From contig JAUPFM010000098.1 of assembly GCA_033026295.1 (NCBI GenBank), positions 60,101 through 124,100 on the forward strand: DNA of 64,000 nt. Direction: 5' to 3'. This document shows positions 48,380 to 61,350 of the stretch, piece by piece. The notes beneath the pieces are model-generated. The model worked only from the letters and a program-made list of their open reading frames with translations, had not been told where the DNA came from and did no database searches. Each line of letters starts with the position of its first letter. Within the stretch, counting starts at the first letter, position 1. The translations under genes were made by a program, and so were the position numbers. The DNA is from Channa striata. Lineage: Eukaryota; Chordata; Actinopteri; Anabantiformes; Channidae.

Positions 48380-51100
48380 AGCTGAGAAAAGGCGATTGCG
48401 AACATAAAAAGATGCTTGAATTACATGCATTTACTGTCGTTTAAGGAAACATGCCACAAGCTTATTTTCAGTTTTTCCTGAGTGGATTTAAGCTAAATAA
48501 GAATGCAGACACAGTTTTATTTGAGTTTGGTGCAGAAATTGTTCAATACAAGCTTGGCTTCAAAACAGCATTTTCTCGCTGAGAAAAGGCGATTCATTGA
48601 GCATAAAAGGATGCTTGAATTACATGATTTACTGTCTTTTAAGGAAACATCCACAAGCTTGTTTATATGTTCTGCTGAGTGGATTTAGGCTAAATAAGAA
48701 TGCAGACACAGTTTTATTTGAGTTTGGTGCAGAAATTGTTCAATACAAGCTTGGCTTCAAAACAGCATTTTCTCGCTGAGAAAAGGCGATTAAGTGAGCA
48801 TAAAAGATGCTTGAATTACATGCATTGACTGTCTTTTAAGGAAACATCCCACAAGCTTGTTTATATGTTCTGCTGAGTGGATTTAGGCTAAATAAGAAGG
48901 CAGACACAGTTTTATTTGAGTTTGGTGCAGAAATTGTTCAATACAAGCTTGGCTTCAAAACAGCATTTTCTCGCTGAGAAAAGGCGATTGCGAGCATAAA
49001 AGGATGCTTGAATTACATGCATTGACTGTCTTTTAAGGAAACATCCCACAAGCTTATTTTGAGTCTCTCCTGAGTGGATTTAGGCTAAATAAGAAGGCAG
49101 ACACAGTTTTATTTGAGTTCGGTGCTGAAATTGTTCAATACAAGCTTTGCTTCAAAACAGCATTTTCTCGCTGAGAAAAGGCGATTGTGAAAGCATAAAA
49201 GGATGCTTGAATTACATGCATTGACTGTCTTTTAAGGAAACATCCCACAAGCTTTTTTATATGTTCTGCTGAGTGGATTTAGGCTAAATAAGAAGGCAGA
49301 CACAGTTTTATTTGAGTTTGGTGCAGAAATTGTTCAATACAAGCTTGGCTTCAAAACAGCATTTTCTCGCTGAGAAAAGGCGATTAGTAGTACAAAAGGA
49401 TGCTTGAATTACATGCATTTACTGTCTTTTAAGGAAACATCCCACAAGCTTATTTTCAGTCTCTCCTGAGTGGATTTAGGCTAAATAAGAAGGCAGACAC
49501 AGTTTTATTTGAGTTTGGTGCAGAAATTGTTAAATACAAGCTTGGCTTCAAAACAGCATTTTCTAGCTGAGAAAAGGCGATTGCGAACATAAAAAGATGC
49601 TTGAATTACATGCATTTACTGTCTTTTAAGGAAACATGCCACAAGCTTATTTTCAGTTTTTCCTGAGTGGATTTAAGCTAAATAAGAATGCAGACACAGT
49701 TTTATTTGAGTTTGGTGCAGAAATTGTTCAATACAAGCTTGGCTTCAAAACAGCATTTTTCGCTGAGAAAAGGCGATTGCGAGCATAAAAGGATGCTTGA
49801 ATTACATGATTTACTGTCTTTTAAGGAAACATCCCACAAGCTTGTTTATATGTTCTGCTGAGTGGATTTAGGCTAAATAAGAATGCAGACACAGTTTTAT
49901 TTGAGTTTGGTGCAGAAATTGTTCAATACAAGCTTGGCTTTAAAACAGCATTTTCTCGCTGAGAAAAGGCAATTGCGAGCATAAAAGATGCTTGAATTAC
50001 ATGCATTGACTGTCTTTTAAGGAAACATCCCACAAGCTTGTTTATATGTTCTGCTGAGTGGATTTAGGCTAAATAAGAAGGCAGACACAGTTTTATTTGA
50101 GTTTGGTGCAGAAATTGTTCAATACAAGCTTGGCTTCAAAACAGCATTTTCTCGCTGAGAAAAGGCGATTATGAGCATAAAAGGATGCTTGAATTACATG
50201 CATTGACTGTCTTTTAAGGAAACATCCCACAAGCTTATTTTGAGTCTCTCCTGAGTGGATTTAGGCTAAATAAGAAGGCAGACACAGTTTTATTTGAGTT
50301 CGGTGCTGAAATTGTTCAATACAAGCTTGGCTTCAAAACAGCATTTTCTCGCTGAGAATAGGCGATTGCGAGCATAAAAGGATGCTTGAATTACATGCAT
50401 TGACTGTCTTTTAAGGAAACATCCCACAAGCTTGTTTATATGTTCTGCTGAGTAGATTTAGGCTAAATAAGAAGGCAGACACAGTTTTATTTGAGTTTGG
50501 TGCAGAAATTGTTCAATACAAGCTTGGCTTCAAAACAGCATTTTCTCGCTGAGAAAAGGCGATTGCGAGCATAAAAGGATGCTTGAATTACATGCATTGA
50601 CTGTCTTTTAAGGAAACATGCCACAAGCTTATTTTGAGTCTCTCCTGAGTGGATTTAGGCTAAATAAGAAGGCAGACACAGTTTTATTTGAGTTTGGTGC
50701 AGAAATTGTTAAATACAAGCTTGGCTTCAAAACAGCATTTTCTAGCTGAGAAAAGGCGATTGCGAACATAAAAAGATGCTTGAATTACATGCATTTACTG
50801 TCTTTTAAGGAAACATGCCACAAGCTTATATTCAGTTTTTCCTGAGTGGATTAAAGCTAAATAAGAATGCAGACACAGTTTTATTTGAGTTTGGTGCAGA
50901 AATTGTTCAATACAAGCTTGGCTTCAAAACAGCATTTTCTCGCTGAGAAAAGGCGATTGCAGCATAAAAGGATGCTTGAATTACATGATTTACTGTCTTT
51001 TAAGGAAACATCCCACAAGCTTGTTTATATGTTCTGCTGAGTGGATTTAGGCTAAATAAGAATGCAGACACAGTTTTATTTGAGTTTGGTGCAGAAATTG

Positions 51101-53630
51101 TTCAATACAAGCTTGGCTTCAAAACAGCATTTTCTCGCTGAGAAAAGGCGATTCGAGCATAAAAGGATGCTTGAATTACATGCATTTACTGTCTTTTAAG
51201 GAAACATCCCACAAGCTTGTTTATATGTTCTTCTGAGTGGATTTAGGCTAAATAAGAAGGCAGACACAGTTTTATTTGAGTTTGGTGCAGAAATTGTTCA
51301 ATACAAGCTTGGCTTCAAAACAGCATTTTCTCGCTGAGAAAAGGCGATTAGTAGCATAAAAGGATGCTTGAATTACATGATTTACTGTCTTTTAAGGAAA
51401 CATCCCACAAGCTTGTTTATATGTTCTGCTTAGTGGATTTAGGATAAATAAGAAGGCAGACACAGTTTTATTTGAGTTTGGTGCAGAAATTGTTCAATAC
51501 AAGCTTGGCTTCAAAACAGCATTTTCTCGCTGAGAAAAGGCGATTGCAAGTATAAAAGGATGCTTGAATTACATGCATTGACTGTCTTTTAAGGAAACAT
51601 CCCACAAGCTTGTTTATATGTTCTGCTGAGTGGATTTAGGCCAAATAAGAAGGCAGACACAGTTTTATTTGAGTTTGGTGCAGAAATTGTTCAATACAAG
51701 CTTGGCTTCAAAACAGCATTTTCTCGCTGAGAAAAGGCGATTGCGAGCATAAAAGGATGCTTGAATTACATGCATTGACTGTCTTTTAAGGAAACATGCC
51801 ACAAGCTTATTTTGAGTCTCTCCTGAGTGGATTTAGACTAAATAAGAAGGCAGACACAGTTTTATTTGAGTTTGGTGCAGAAATTGTTCAATACAAGCTT
51901 GGCTTCAAAACAGCATTTTCTCGCTGAGAAAAGGCGATTCTGAGCGTAAAAGGATGCTTGAATTACATGCATTTACTGTCTTTTAAGGAAACATGCCACA
52001 AGCTTATTTTCAGTCTCTCCTGAGTGGATTTAGGCTAAATAAGAAGGCAGACACAGTTTTATTTGAGTTTGGTGCAGAAATTGTTAAATACAAGCTTGGC
52101 TTCAAAACAGCATTTTCTAGCTGAGAAAAGGCGATTGCGAACATAAACGATGCTTGAATTACATGCATTTACTGTCTTTTAAGGAAACATGCCACAAGCT
52201 TATTTTCAGTTTTTCCTGAGTGGATTTAAGCTAAATAAGAATGCAGACACAGTTTTATTTGAGTTTGGTGCAGAAATTGTTCAATACAAGCTTGGCTTCA
52301 AAACAGCATTTTCTCGCTGAGAAAAGGCGATTCTGAGCATAAAAGGATGCTTGAATTACATGATTTACTGTCTTTTAAGGAAACATCCACAAGCTTGTTT
52401 ATATGTTCTGCTGAGTGGATTTAGGCTAAATAAGAAGGCAGACACAGTTTTATTTGAGTTTGGTGCAGAAATTGTTCAATACAAGCTTGGCTTCAAAACA
52501 GCATTTTCTCGCTGAGAAAAGGCGATTAAGTGAGCATAAAAGATGCTTGAATTACATGCATTGACTGTCTTTTAAGGAAACATCCCACAAGCTTGTTTAT
52601 ATGTTCTGCTGAGTGGATTTAGGCTAAATAAGAAGGCAGACACAGTTTTATTTGAGTTTGGTGCAGAAATTGTTCAATACAAGCTTGGCTTCAAAACAGC
52701 ATTTTCTCGCTGAGAAAAGGCGATTGCGAGCATAAAAGGATGCTTGAATTACATGCATTGACTGTCTTTTAAGGAAACATCCCACAAGCTTGTTTATATG
52801 TTCTGCTGAGTGGATTTAGGCTAAATAAGAAGGCAGACACAGTTTTATTTGAGTTTGGTGCAGAAATTGTTCAATACAAGCTTGGTTTCAAAACAGCATT
52901 TTCTCGCTGAGAAAAGGCGATTATGAGCATAAAAGGATGCTTGAATTACATGCATTGACTGTCTTTTAAGGAAACATGCCACAAGCTTATTTTGAGTCTC
53001 TCCTGAGTGGATTTAGGCTAAATAAGAAGGCAGACACAGTTTTATTTGAGTTTGGTGCAGAAATTGTTCAATACAAGCTTGGCTTCAAAACAGCATTTTC
53101 TCGCTGAGAAAAGGCGATTATGAGCATAAAAGGATGCTTGAATTACATGCATTTACTGTCTTTTAAGGAAACATGCCACAAGCTTATTTTGAGTCTCTCC
53201 TGAGTGGATTTAGGCTAAATAATAAGGCAGACACTGTTTTATTTGAGTTTGGAGCAGAAATTGTTCAATACAAGCTTGGCTTCAAAACAGCATTTTCTCG
53301 CTGAGAAAAGGCGATTGCGAGCATAAAAGGATGCTTGAATTACATGCATTTACTGTCTTTTAAGGAAACGTCCCACAAGCCTGTTTATATGTTCTTCTGA
53401 GTGGATTTAGGCTAAATAAGAAGGCAGACACAGTTTTATTTGAGTTTGGTGCAGAAATTGTTCAATACAAGCTTGGCTTCAAAACAGCATTTTCTCGCTG
53501 AGAAAAGGCGATTGCGAGCATAAAAGGATGCTTGAATTACATGATTTACTGTCTTTTAAGGAAACATGCCACAAGCTTATTTTGAGTCTCTCCTGAGTGG
53601 ATTTAGGCTAAATAAGAAGGCAGACACAGT
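51101..53630 (+). repeat. Monomers between B2 and family C
   Basis: About 13 monomers, many of B type but in a shuffled order: TTTAGGATAAATAAG (about 51437), GCAAGTATAAAAGG (about 51546), GGCCAAATAAG (about 51640), TTTAGACTAAATAAG (about 51833), TTTTCTAGCTG with GCGAACATAAACG (about 52115-52150) and AAGAATGCAG (about 52235). The last third is plain L and G monomers. At about 53219-53255 one copy has AATAATAAGGC, ACACTGTTTT and TTTGGAGCAG. There are no genes. Confidence 0.72.
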
Positions 53631-53860
53631 TTTATTTGAGTTTGGTGCAGAAATTGTTCAATACAAGCTTGGCTTCAAAACAGCATTTTCTCGCTGAGAA
53701 AAGGCGATTTGAGCATAAAAGGATGCTTGAATTACATGCATTGACTGTCTTTGAAGGAAACGTCCCACAAGCCTGTTTATATGTTCTGCTCAGTGGATTT
53801 AAGCTAAATAAGAAGGCAGACACAGTTTTATTTGAGTTTGGTGCAGAAATTGTTCAATAC

Positions 53861-53881
53861 AAGCTTGGCGATTTGGCGATT
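53861..53881 (+). repeat. 24-bp-deletion monomer, copy 1 (~173-bp repeat)
   Basis: AAGCTTGG passes straight to CGATTTGGCGATT, so the TTCAAAACAGC block and the whole 17-bp dyad are gone and GGCGATT is partly duplicated. The distance between CAG landmarks here is 173 bp (53823 to 53996). The next block reads GAATTCCATGC instead of GAATTACATGC. That linked change is present in all eight copies. Confidence 0.9.
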
Positions 53882-56195
53882 GCGAGCATAAAAGGATGCT
53901 TGAATTCCATGCATTGACTGTCTTTTAAGGAAACATGCCACAAGCTTATTTTGAGTCTCTCCTGAGTGGATTTAGGTTAAATAAGAAGGCAGACACAGTT
54001 TTATTTGAGTTTGTTGCAGAAATTGTTCTATACAAGCTTGGCTTCAAAACAGCATTTTCTCGCTGAGAAAAGGCGATTGCGAGCATAAAAGGATGCTTGA
54101 ATTACATGCATTGACTGTCTTTTAAGGAAACATCCCACAAGCTTGTTTATATATTCTTCTGAGTGGATTTAGGCTAAATAAGAAGGCAGACACAGTTTTA
54201 TTTGAGTTTGGTGCAGAAATTGTTCAATACAAGCTTGGCTTCAAAACAACATTTTCTCGCTGAGAAAAGGCGATTGCGAGCATAAAAGGATGCTTGAATT
54301 ACATGCATTTTCTGTCTTTGAAGGAAACGTCCCACAAGCCTGTTTATATGTTCTGCTCAGTGGATTTAAGCTAAATAAGAAGGCAGACACAGTTTTATTT
54401 GAGTTTGGTGCAGAAATTGTTCAATACAAGATTGTTTTCAAAACAGCATTTTCTCGCTGAGAAAAGGCGATTCTGAAAGCATAAAAGGATGCTTGACTTA
54501 CATGCATTGACTGTCTTTTAAGGAAACATGCCACTAGCTTATTTTGAGTCTCTCCTGAGTGGATTTAGGCTAAATAAGAAGGCAGACACAGTTTTATTTG
54601 AGTTTGGTGCAGAAATTGTTCAATACAAGCTTGGCTTCAAAACAGCATTTTCTCGCTGAGAAAAGGCGATTTGCAGCATAAAAGGATGCTTGAATTACAT
54701 GATTTACTGTCTTTTAAGGAAAAACCACAAGCTTGTTTATATGTTCTGCTTAGTGGATTTAGGATAAATAAGAAGGCAGACACAGTTTTATTTGAGTTTG
54801 GTGCAGAAATTGTTCAATACAAGCTTGGCTTCAAAACAGCATTTTCTCGCTGAGAAAAGGCGATTGCAGCGTAAAAGGATGCTTGAATTACATGCATTTA
54901 CTGTCTTTTAAGGAAACATGCCACAAGCTTATTTTCAGTCTTTCCTGAGTGGATTCAGGCTAAATAATAAGGCAGACACAGTTTTATTTGAGTTTGGTGC
55001 AGAAATTGTTCAATACAAGCTTGGTTTCAAAACAGCATTTTCTCGCTGAGAAAAGGCGATTTGAGCATAAAAGGATGCTTGAATTACATGATTTACTGTC
55101 TTTTAAGGAAACATCCCACAAGCTTGTTTATATGTTCTGCTTAGTGTATTTAGGATAAATAAGAAGGCAGACACAGTTTTATTTGAGTTTGGTGCAGAAA
55201 TTGTTCAATACAAGCTTGGCTTCAAAACAGCATTTTCTCGCTGAGAAAAGGCGATTGCGAGCGTAAAAGGATGCTTGAATTACATGCATTTACTGTCTTT
55301 TAAGGAAACATGCCACAAGCTTATTTTCAGTCTTTCCTGAGTGGATTCAGGCTAAATAAGAAGGCAGACACAGTTTTATTTGAGTTTGGTGCAGAAATTG
55401 TTCAATACAAGCTTGGCTTCAAAACCGCATTTTCTCACTGAGAAAAGGCGATTGCGAGCATAAAAGGATGCTTGAATTACATGCATTTACTGTCTTTGAA
55501 GGAAACGTCCCACAAGCCTGTTTATATGTTCTGCTGAGTGGATTTAGGCTAAATAAGAAGGCAGACACAATTTTATTTGAGTTTGGTGCAGAAATTGTTC
55601 AATACAAGCTTGGCTTCAAAACAGCATTTTCTCGCTGAGAAAAGGCGATTGCGAGCATAAAAGGATGCTTGAATTACATGCATTTACTGTCTTTGAAGGA
55701 AACGTCCCACAAGCCTGTTTATATGTTCTGCTCAGTGGAATTAAGCTAAATAAGAAGGCAGACACAGTTTTATTTGAGTTTGGTGCAGAAATTGTTCAAT
55801 ACAAGCTTGGCTTCAAAACAGCATTTTCTCGCTGAGAAAAGGCGATTGCGAGCATAAAAGGATGCTTGAATTACATGATTTACTGTCTTTTAAGGAAACA
55901 TGCCACAAGCTTATTTTGAGTCTCTCCTGAGTGGATTTAGGCTAAATAAGAAGGCAGACACAGTTTTATTTGAGTTTGGTGCAGAAATTGTTCAATACAA
56001 GCTTGGCTTCAAAACAGCATTTTCTCGCTGAGAAAGGGCGATTGCGAGCATAAAAGGATGCTTGAATTACATGCATTTACTGTCTTTGAAGGAAACGTCC
56101 CACAAGCCTGTTTATATGTTCTGCTCAGTGGATTTAAGCTAAATAAGAAGGCAGACACAGTTTTATTTGAGTTTGGTGCAGAAATTGTTCAATAC

Positions 56196-56216
56196 AAGCT
56201 TGGCGATTTGGCGATT
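56196..56216 (+). repeat. 24-bp-deletion monomer, copy 2
   Basis: Same junction and the same linked GAATTCCATGC (about 56239), near the end of C copy 1. Confidence 0.9.
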
Positions 56217-56759
56217 GCGAGCATAAAAGGATGCTTGAATTCCATGCATTGACTGTCTTTTAAGGAAACATGCCACAAGCTTATTTTGAGTCTCTCCTGA
56301 GTGGATTTAGGCTAAATAAGAAGGCAGACACAGTTTTATTTGAGTTTGTTGCAGAAATTGTTCTATACAAGCTTGGTTTCAAAACAGCATTTTCTCGCTG
56401 AGAAAAGGCGATTGTAGCATAAAAGGATGCTTGAATTACATGATTTACTGTCTTTTAAGGAAACATCCCACAAGCTTGTTTATATGTTCTGCTTAGTGTA
56501 TTTAGGATAAATAAGAAGGCAGACACAGTTTTATTTGAGTTTGGTGCAGAAATTGTTCAATACAAGCTTGGCTTCAAAACAGCATTTTCTCGCTGAGAAA
56601 AGGCGATTAGAGCATAAAAGGATGCTTGAATTACATGCATTGACTGTCTTTGAAGGAAACGTCCCACAAGCCTGTTTATATGTTCTGCTCAGTGGATTTA
56701 AGCTAAATAAGAAGGCAGACACAGTTTTATTTGAGTTTGGTGCAGAAATTGTTCAATAC

Positions 56760-56780
56760 AAGCTTGGCGATTTGGCGATT
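56760..56780 (+). repeat. 24-bp-deletion monomer, copy 3
   Basis: Same junction, with GAATTCCATGC following. It is the counterpart of 53861 in C copy 2. Confidence 0.9.
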
Positions 56781-57520
56781 CGAGCATAAAAGGATGCTTG
56801 AATTCCATGCATTGACTGTCTTTTAAGGAAACATGCCACAAGCTTATTTTGAGTCTCTCCTGAGTGGATTTAGGTTAAATAAGAAGGCAGACACAGTTTT
56901 ATTTGAGTTTGTTGCAGAAATTGTTCTATACAAGCTTGGCTTCAAAACAGCATTTTCTCGCTGAGAAAAGGCGACAGAGCATAAAAGGATGCTTGAATTA
57001 CATGCATTTACTGTCTTTTAAGGAAACATCCCACAAGCTTGTTTATATATTCTTCTGAGTGGATTTAGGCTAAATAAGAAGGCAGACACAGTTTTATTTG
57101 AGTTTGGTGCAGAAATTGTTCAATACAAGCTTGGCTTCAAAACAGCATTTTCTCGCTGAGAAAAGGCGATTTGAAACATAAAAGGATGCTTGAATTACAT
57201 GCATTGACTGTCTTTTAAGGAAACATCCCACAAGCTTGTTTATATATTCTTCTGAGTGGATTTAGGCTAAATAAGAAGGCAGACACAGTTTTATTTGAGT
57301 TTGGTGCAGAAATTGTTCAATACAAGCTTGGCTTCAAAACAACATTTTCTCGCTGAGAAAAGGCGATTGCGAGCATAAAAGGATGCTTGAATTACATGCA
57401 TTTACTGTCTTTGAAGGAAACGTCCCACAAGCCTGTTTATATGTTCTGCTCAGTGGATTTAAGCTAAATAAGAAGGCAGACACAGTTTTATTTGAGTTTG
57501 GTGCAGAAATTGTTCAATAC

Positions 57521-57541
57521 AAGCTTGGCGATTTGGCGATT
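57521..57541 (+). repeat. 24-bp-deletion monomer, copy 4
   Basis: Same junction, followed by AGGAGCATAAAAGG and GAATTCCATGC. There is no counterpart in C copy 1, where CAAGATTGTTTTC occupies the equivalent place. Confidence 0.9.
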
Positions 57542-58869
57542 AGGAGCATAAAAGGATGCTTGAATTCCATGCATTGACTGTCTTTTAAGGAAACATGCCA
57601 CAAGCTTATTTTCAGTCTTTCCTGAGTGGATTCAGGCTAAATAATAAGGCAGACACAGTTTTATTTGAGTTTGGTGCAGAAATTGTTCAATACAAGCTTG
57701 GCTTCAAAACAGCATTTTCTCGCTGAGAAAAGGCGATTGCGAGCATAAAAGGATGCTTGAATTACATGATTTACTGTCTTTTAAGGAAACATCCCACAAG
57801 CTTGTTTATATGTTCTGCTTAGTGTATTTAGGATAAATAAGAAGGCAGACACAGTTTTATTTGAGTTTGGTGCAGAAATTGTTCAATACAAGCTTGGCTT
57901 CAAAACAGCATTTTTCGCTGAGAAAAGGCGATTGAGCGTAAAAGGATGCTTGAATTACATGCATTTACTGTCTTTTAAGGAAACATGCCACAAGCTTATT
58001 TTCAGTCTTTCCTGAGTGGATTCAGGCTAAATAAGAAGGCAGACACAGTTTTATTTGAGTTTGGTGCAGAAATTGTTCAATACAAGCTTGGCTTCAAAAC
58101 CGCATTTTCTCACTGAGAAAAGGCGACATGAGCATAAAAGGATGCTTGAATTACATGCATTTACTGTCTTTGAAGGAAACGTCCCACAAGCCTGTTTATA
58201 TGTTCTGCTGAGTGGATTTAGGCTAAATAAGAAGGCAGACACAATTTTATTTGAGTTTGGTGCAGAAATTGTTCAATACAAGCTTGGCTTCAAAACAGCA
58301 TTTTCTCGCTGAGAAAAGGCGATTGCAGCATAAAAGGATGCTTGAATTACATGCATTTACTGTCTTTGAAGGAAACGTCCCACAAGCCTGTTTATATGTT
58401 CTGCTCAGTGGAATTAAGCTAAATAAGAAGGCAGACACAGTTTTATTTGAGTTTGGTGCAGAAATTGTTCAATACAAGCTTGGTTTCAAAACAGCATTTT
58501 CTCGCTGAGAAAAGGCGATTTGCGAGCATAAAAGGATGCTTGAATTACATGATTTACTGTCTTTTAAGGAAACATGCCACAAGCTTATTTTGAGTCTCTC
58601 CTGAGTGGATTTAGGCTAAATAAGAAGGCAGACACAGTTTTATTTGAGTTTGGTGCAGAAATTGTTCAATACAAGCTTGGCTTCAAAACAGCATTTTCTC
58701 GCTGAGAAAGGGCGATTGCGAGCATAAAAGGATGCTTGAATTACATGCATTTACTGTCTTTGAAGGAAACGTCCCACAAGCCTGTTTATATGTTCTGCTC
58801 AGTGGATTTAAGCTAAATAAGAAGGCAGACACAGTTTTATTTGAGTTTGGTGAAGAAATTGTTCAATAC

Positions 58870-58890
58870 AAGCTTGGCGATTTGGCGATT
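58870..58890 (+). repeat. 24-bp-deletion monomer, copy 5
   Basis: Same junction. It is the counterpart of 56196, and the preceding base change GTGAAGAAATTG (about 58850) is private to this copy. Confidence 0.9.
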
Positions 58891-59214
58891 GCGAGCATAA
58901 AAGGATGCTTGAATTCCATGCATTGACTGTCTTTTAAGGAAACATGCCACAAGCTTATTTTGAGTCTCTCCTGAGTGGATTTAGGCTAAATAAGAAGGCA
59001 GACACAGTTTTATTTGAGTTTGTTGCAGAAATTGTTCTATACAAGCTTGGTTTCAAAACAGCATTTTCTCGCTGAGAAAAGGCGATTATGAGCATAAAAG
59101 GATGCTTGAATTACATGCATTGACTGTCTTTGAAGGAAACGTCCCACAAGCCTGTTTATATGTTCTGCTCAGTGGATTTAAGCTAAATAAGAAGGCAGAC
59201 ACAGTTTTATTTGA

Positions 59215-61350
59215 GTTTGGTGCAGAAATTGTTCAATACAAGCTTGGCGATTTGGCGATTGCGAGCATAAAAGGATGCTTGAATTCCATGCATTGACTGT
59301 CTTTTAAGGAAACATGCCACAAGCTTATTTTGAGTCTCTCCTGAGTGGATTTAGGCTAAATAAGAAGGCAGACACAGTTTTATTTGAGTTTGGTGCAGAA
59401 ATTGTTCAATACAAGCTTGGCTTCAAAACAGCATTTTCTCGCTGAGAAAAGGCGATTGCGAGCATAAAGGATGCTTGAATTACATGCATTTACTGTCTTT
59501 GAAGGAAACGTCCCACAAGCCTGTTTATATGTTCTGCTCAGTGGATTTAAGCTAAATAAGAAGGCAGACACAGTTTTATTTGAGTTTGGTGCAGAAATTG
59601 TTCAATACAAGCTTTGGCTTCAAAACAGCATTTTCTCGCTGAGAAAAGGCGATTTGCAGACATAAAAGGATGCTTGACTTACATGCATTGAGTGTCTTTT
59701 AAGGAAACATGCCACTAGCTTATTTTGAGTCTCTCCTGAGTGGATTTAGGCTAAATAAGAAGGCAGACACAGTTTTATTTGAGTTTGGTGCAGAAATTGT
59801 TCAATACAAGCTTGGCTTCAAAACAGCATTTTCTCGCTGAGAAAAGGCGATTAAGTAGCATAAAAGGATGCTTGAATTACATGCATTGACTGTCTTTTAA
59901 GGAAACATCCCACAAGCTTGTTTATATGTTCTGCTGAGTGGATTTAGGCTAAATAAGAATGCAGACACAGTTTTATTTGAGTTTGGTGCAGAAATTGTTC
60001 AATACAAGCTTGGCTTCAAAACAGCATTTTTCGCTGAGAAAAGGCGATTACGAGCATAAAAAGATGCTTGAATTACATGCATTGACTGTCTTTTAAGGAA
60101 ACATCCCACAAGCTTGTTTATTTATTCTGCTGAGTGGATTTAGGCTAAATAAGAAGGCAGACACAGTTTTATTTGAGTTTGGTGCAGAAATTGTTCAATA
60201 CAAGCTTGGCTTCAAAACAGCATTTTTCGCTGAGAAAAGGCGATTATGAGCATAAAAGGATGCTTGAATTACATGCATTGACTGTCTTTTAAGGAAACAT
60301 CCCACAAGCTTATTTTGAGTCTCTCCTGAGTGGATTTAGGCTAAATAAGAAGGCAGACACAGTTTTATTTGAGTTCGGTGCTGAAATTGTTCAATACAAG
60401 CTTTGTTTCAAAACAGCATTTTCTCGCTGAGAAAAGGCGATTGCTGAGCATAAAAGGATGCTTGAATTACATGCATTGACTGTCTTTTAAGGAAACATCC
60501 CACAAGCTTTTTATATGTTCTGCTGAGTGGATTTAGGCTAAATAAGAAGGCAGACACAGTTTTATTTGAGTTTGGTGCAGAAATTGTTCAATACAAGCTT
60601 GGCTTCAAAACAGCATTTTCTCGCTGAGAAAAGGCGATTGTAGTACAAAAGGATGCTTGAATTACATGCATTGACTGTCTTTTAAGGAAACATCCCACAA
60701 GCTTTTTATATGTTCTGCTGAGTGGATTTAGGCTAAATAAGAAGGCAGACACAGTTTTATTTGAGTTTGGTGCAGAAATTGTTCAATACAAGCTTGGCTT
60801 AAAACAGCATTTTCTCGCTGAGAAAAGGCGATTGAGCGTAAAAGGATGCTTGAATTACATGCATTTACTGTCTTTTAAGGAAACATCCACAAGCTTATTT
60901 TCAGTCTCTCCTGAGTGGATTTAGGCTAAATAAGAAGGCAGACACAGTTTTATTTGAGTTTGGTGCAGAAATTGTTAAATACAAGCTTGGCTTCAAAACA
61001 GCATTTTCTAGCTGAGAAAAGGCGATTGCGAACATAAAAGATGCTTGAATTACATGCATTTACTGTCTTTTAAGGAAACATGCCACAAGCTTATTTTCAG
61101 TTTTTCCTGAGTGGATTTAAGCTAAATAAGAATGCAGACACAGTTTTATTTGAGTTTGGTGCAGAAATTGTTCAATACAAGCTTGGCTTCAAAACAGCAT
61201 TTTCTCGCTGAGAAAAGGCGATTTGCAGCATAAAAGGATGCTTGAATTACATGATTTACTGTCTTTTAAGGAAACATCCCACAAGCTTGTTTATATGTTC
61301 TGCTGAGTGGATTTAGGCTAAATAAGAATGCAGACACAGTTTTATTTGAG
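59215..61350 (+). repeat. Higher-order repeat D, copy 1 (~2.14 kb)
   Basis: About 11 monomers. Markers in order are the 24-bp-deletion junction, AAGCTTTGGCTTC (59609), GACTTACATGCATTGAGTGTC (about 59673), CACTAGC, AAGAATGCAG, GTTTATTTATTCTG (about 60116), GAGTTCGGTGCTG (about 60371), CAAGCTTTTTATATG, AGTACAAAAGG (about 60634), GTTAAATAC with TTCTAGCTG (about 60975-61010). An extra CAAGCTTTTTATATG monomer at about 60701 is not in copy 2. Several markers come from the right part of family B. Confidence 0.82.
59240..59260 (+). repeat. 24-bp-deletion monomer, copy 6
   Basis: Same junction with GAATTCCATGC, at the left edge of the D array. Confidence 0.9.

Larger units (their letters stand above)
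40033..51100 (+). repeat. Higher-order repeat B, copy 2 (B2, ~11.1 kb)
   Basis: This starts where B1 ends: the junction passes from AAGAATGCAGACAC sequence into TTCAAAACATCATTTTCTCG. It carries the same marker order as B1. It is about 605 bp shorter because it lacks B1's 1.6-kb internal duplication and has instead its own 985-bp duplication. Outside those, visible differences are concentrated in the linker after GGCGATT and in homopolymer length. Confidence 0.85.
53632..56400 (+). repeat. Higher-order repeat C, copy 1
   Basis: About 14 monomers. The left part aligns with copy 2 at 2,899 bp (AAGCTTGGCGATTTGG, 53861 to 56760). The right part (54,910-56,400) aligns at 2,675-2,677 bp (GGATTCAGGC, 54951 to 57628; AAAACCGCAT, 55421 to 58096). 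Shared variants are GATTCAGGCTAAATAATAAGG, GTGTATTTAGGATAAAT, AAAACCGCATTTTCTCACTG, ACACAATTTTATTT, GTGGAATTAAGC and GAAAGGGCGATT. Copy 1 has a private CAAGATTGTTTTC at about 54429. Confidence 0.8.
56500..59077 (+). repeat. Higher-order repeat C, copy 2
   Basis: This shows the same order of variants as copy 1 but lacks about one monomer between TATATTCTTCTGAG and GATTCAGGC, and it carries an added 24-bp-deletion monomer (57521). Its last variant GTTGCAGAAATTGTTCTATAC (about 59016) matches about 56348 in copy 1. Confidence 0.8.
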
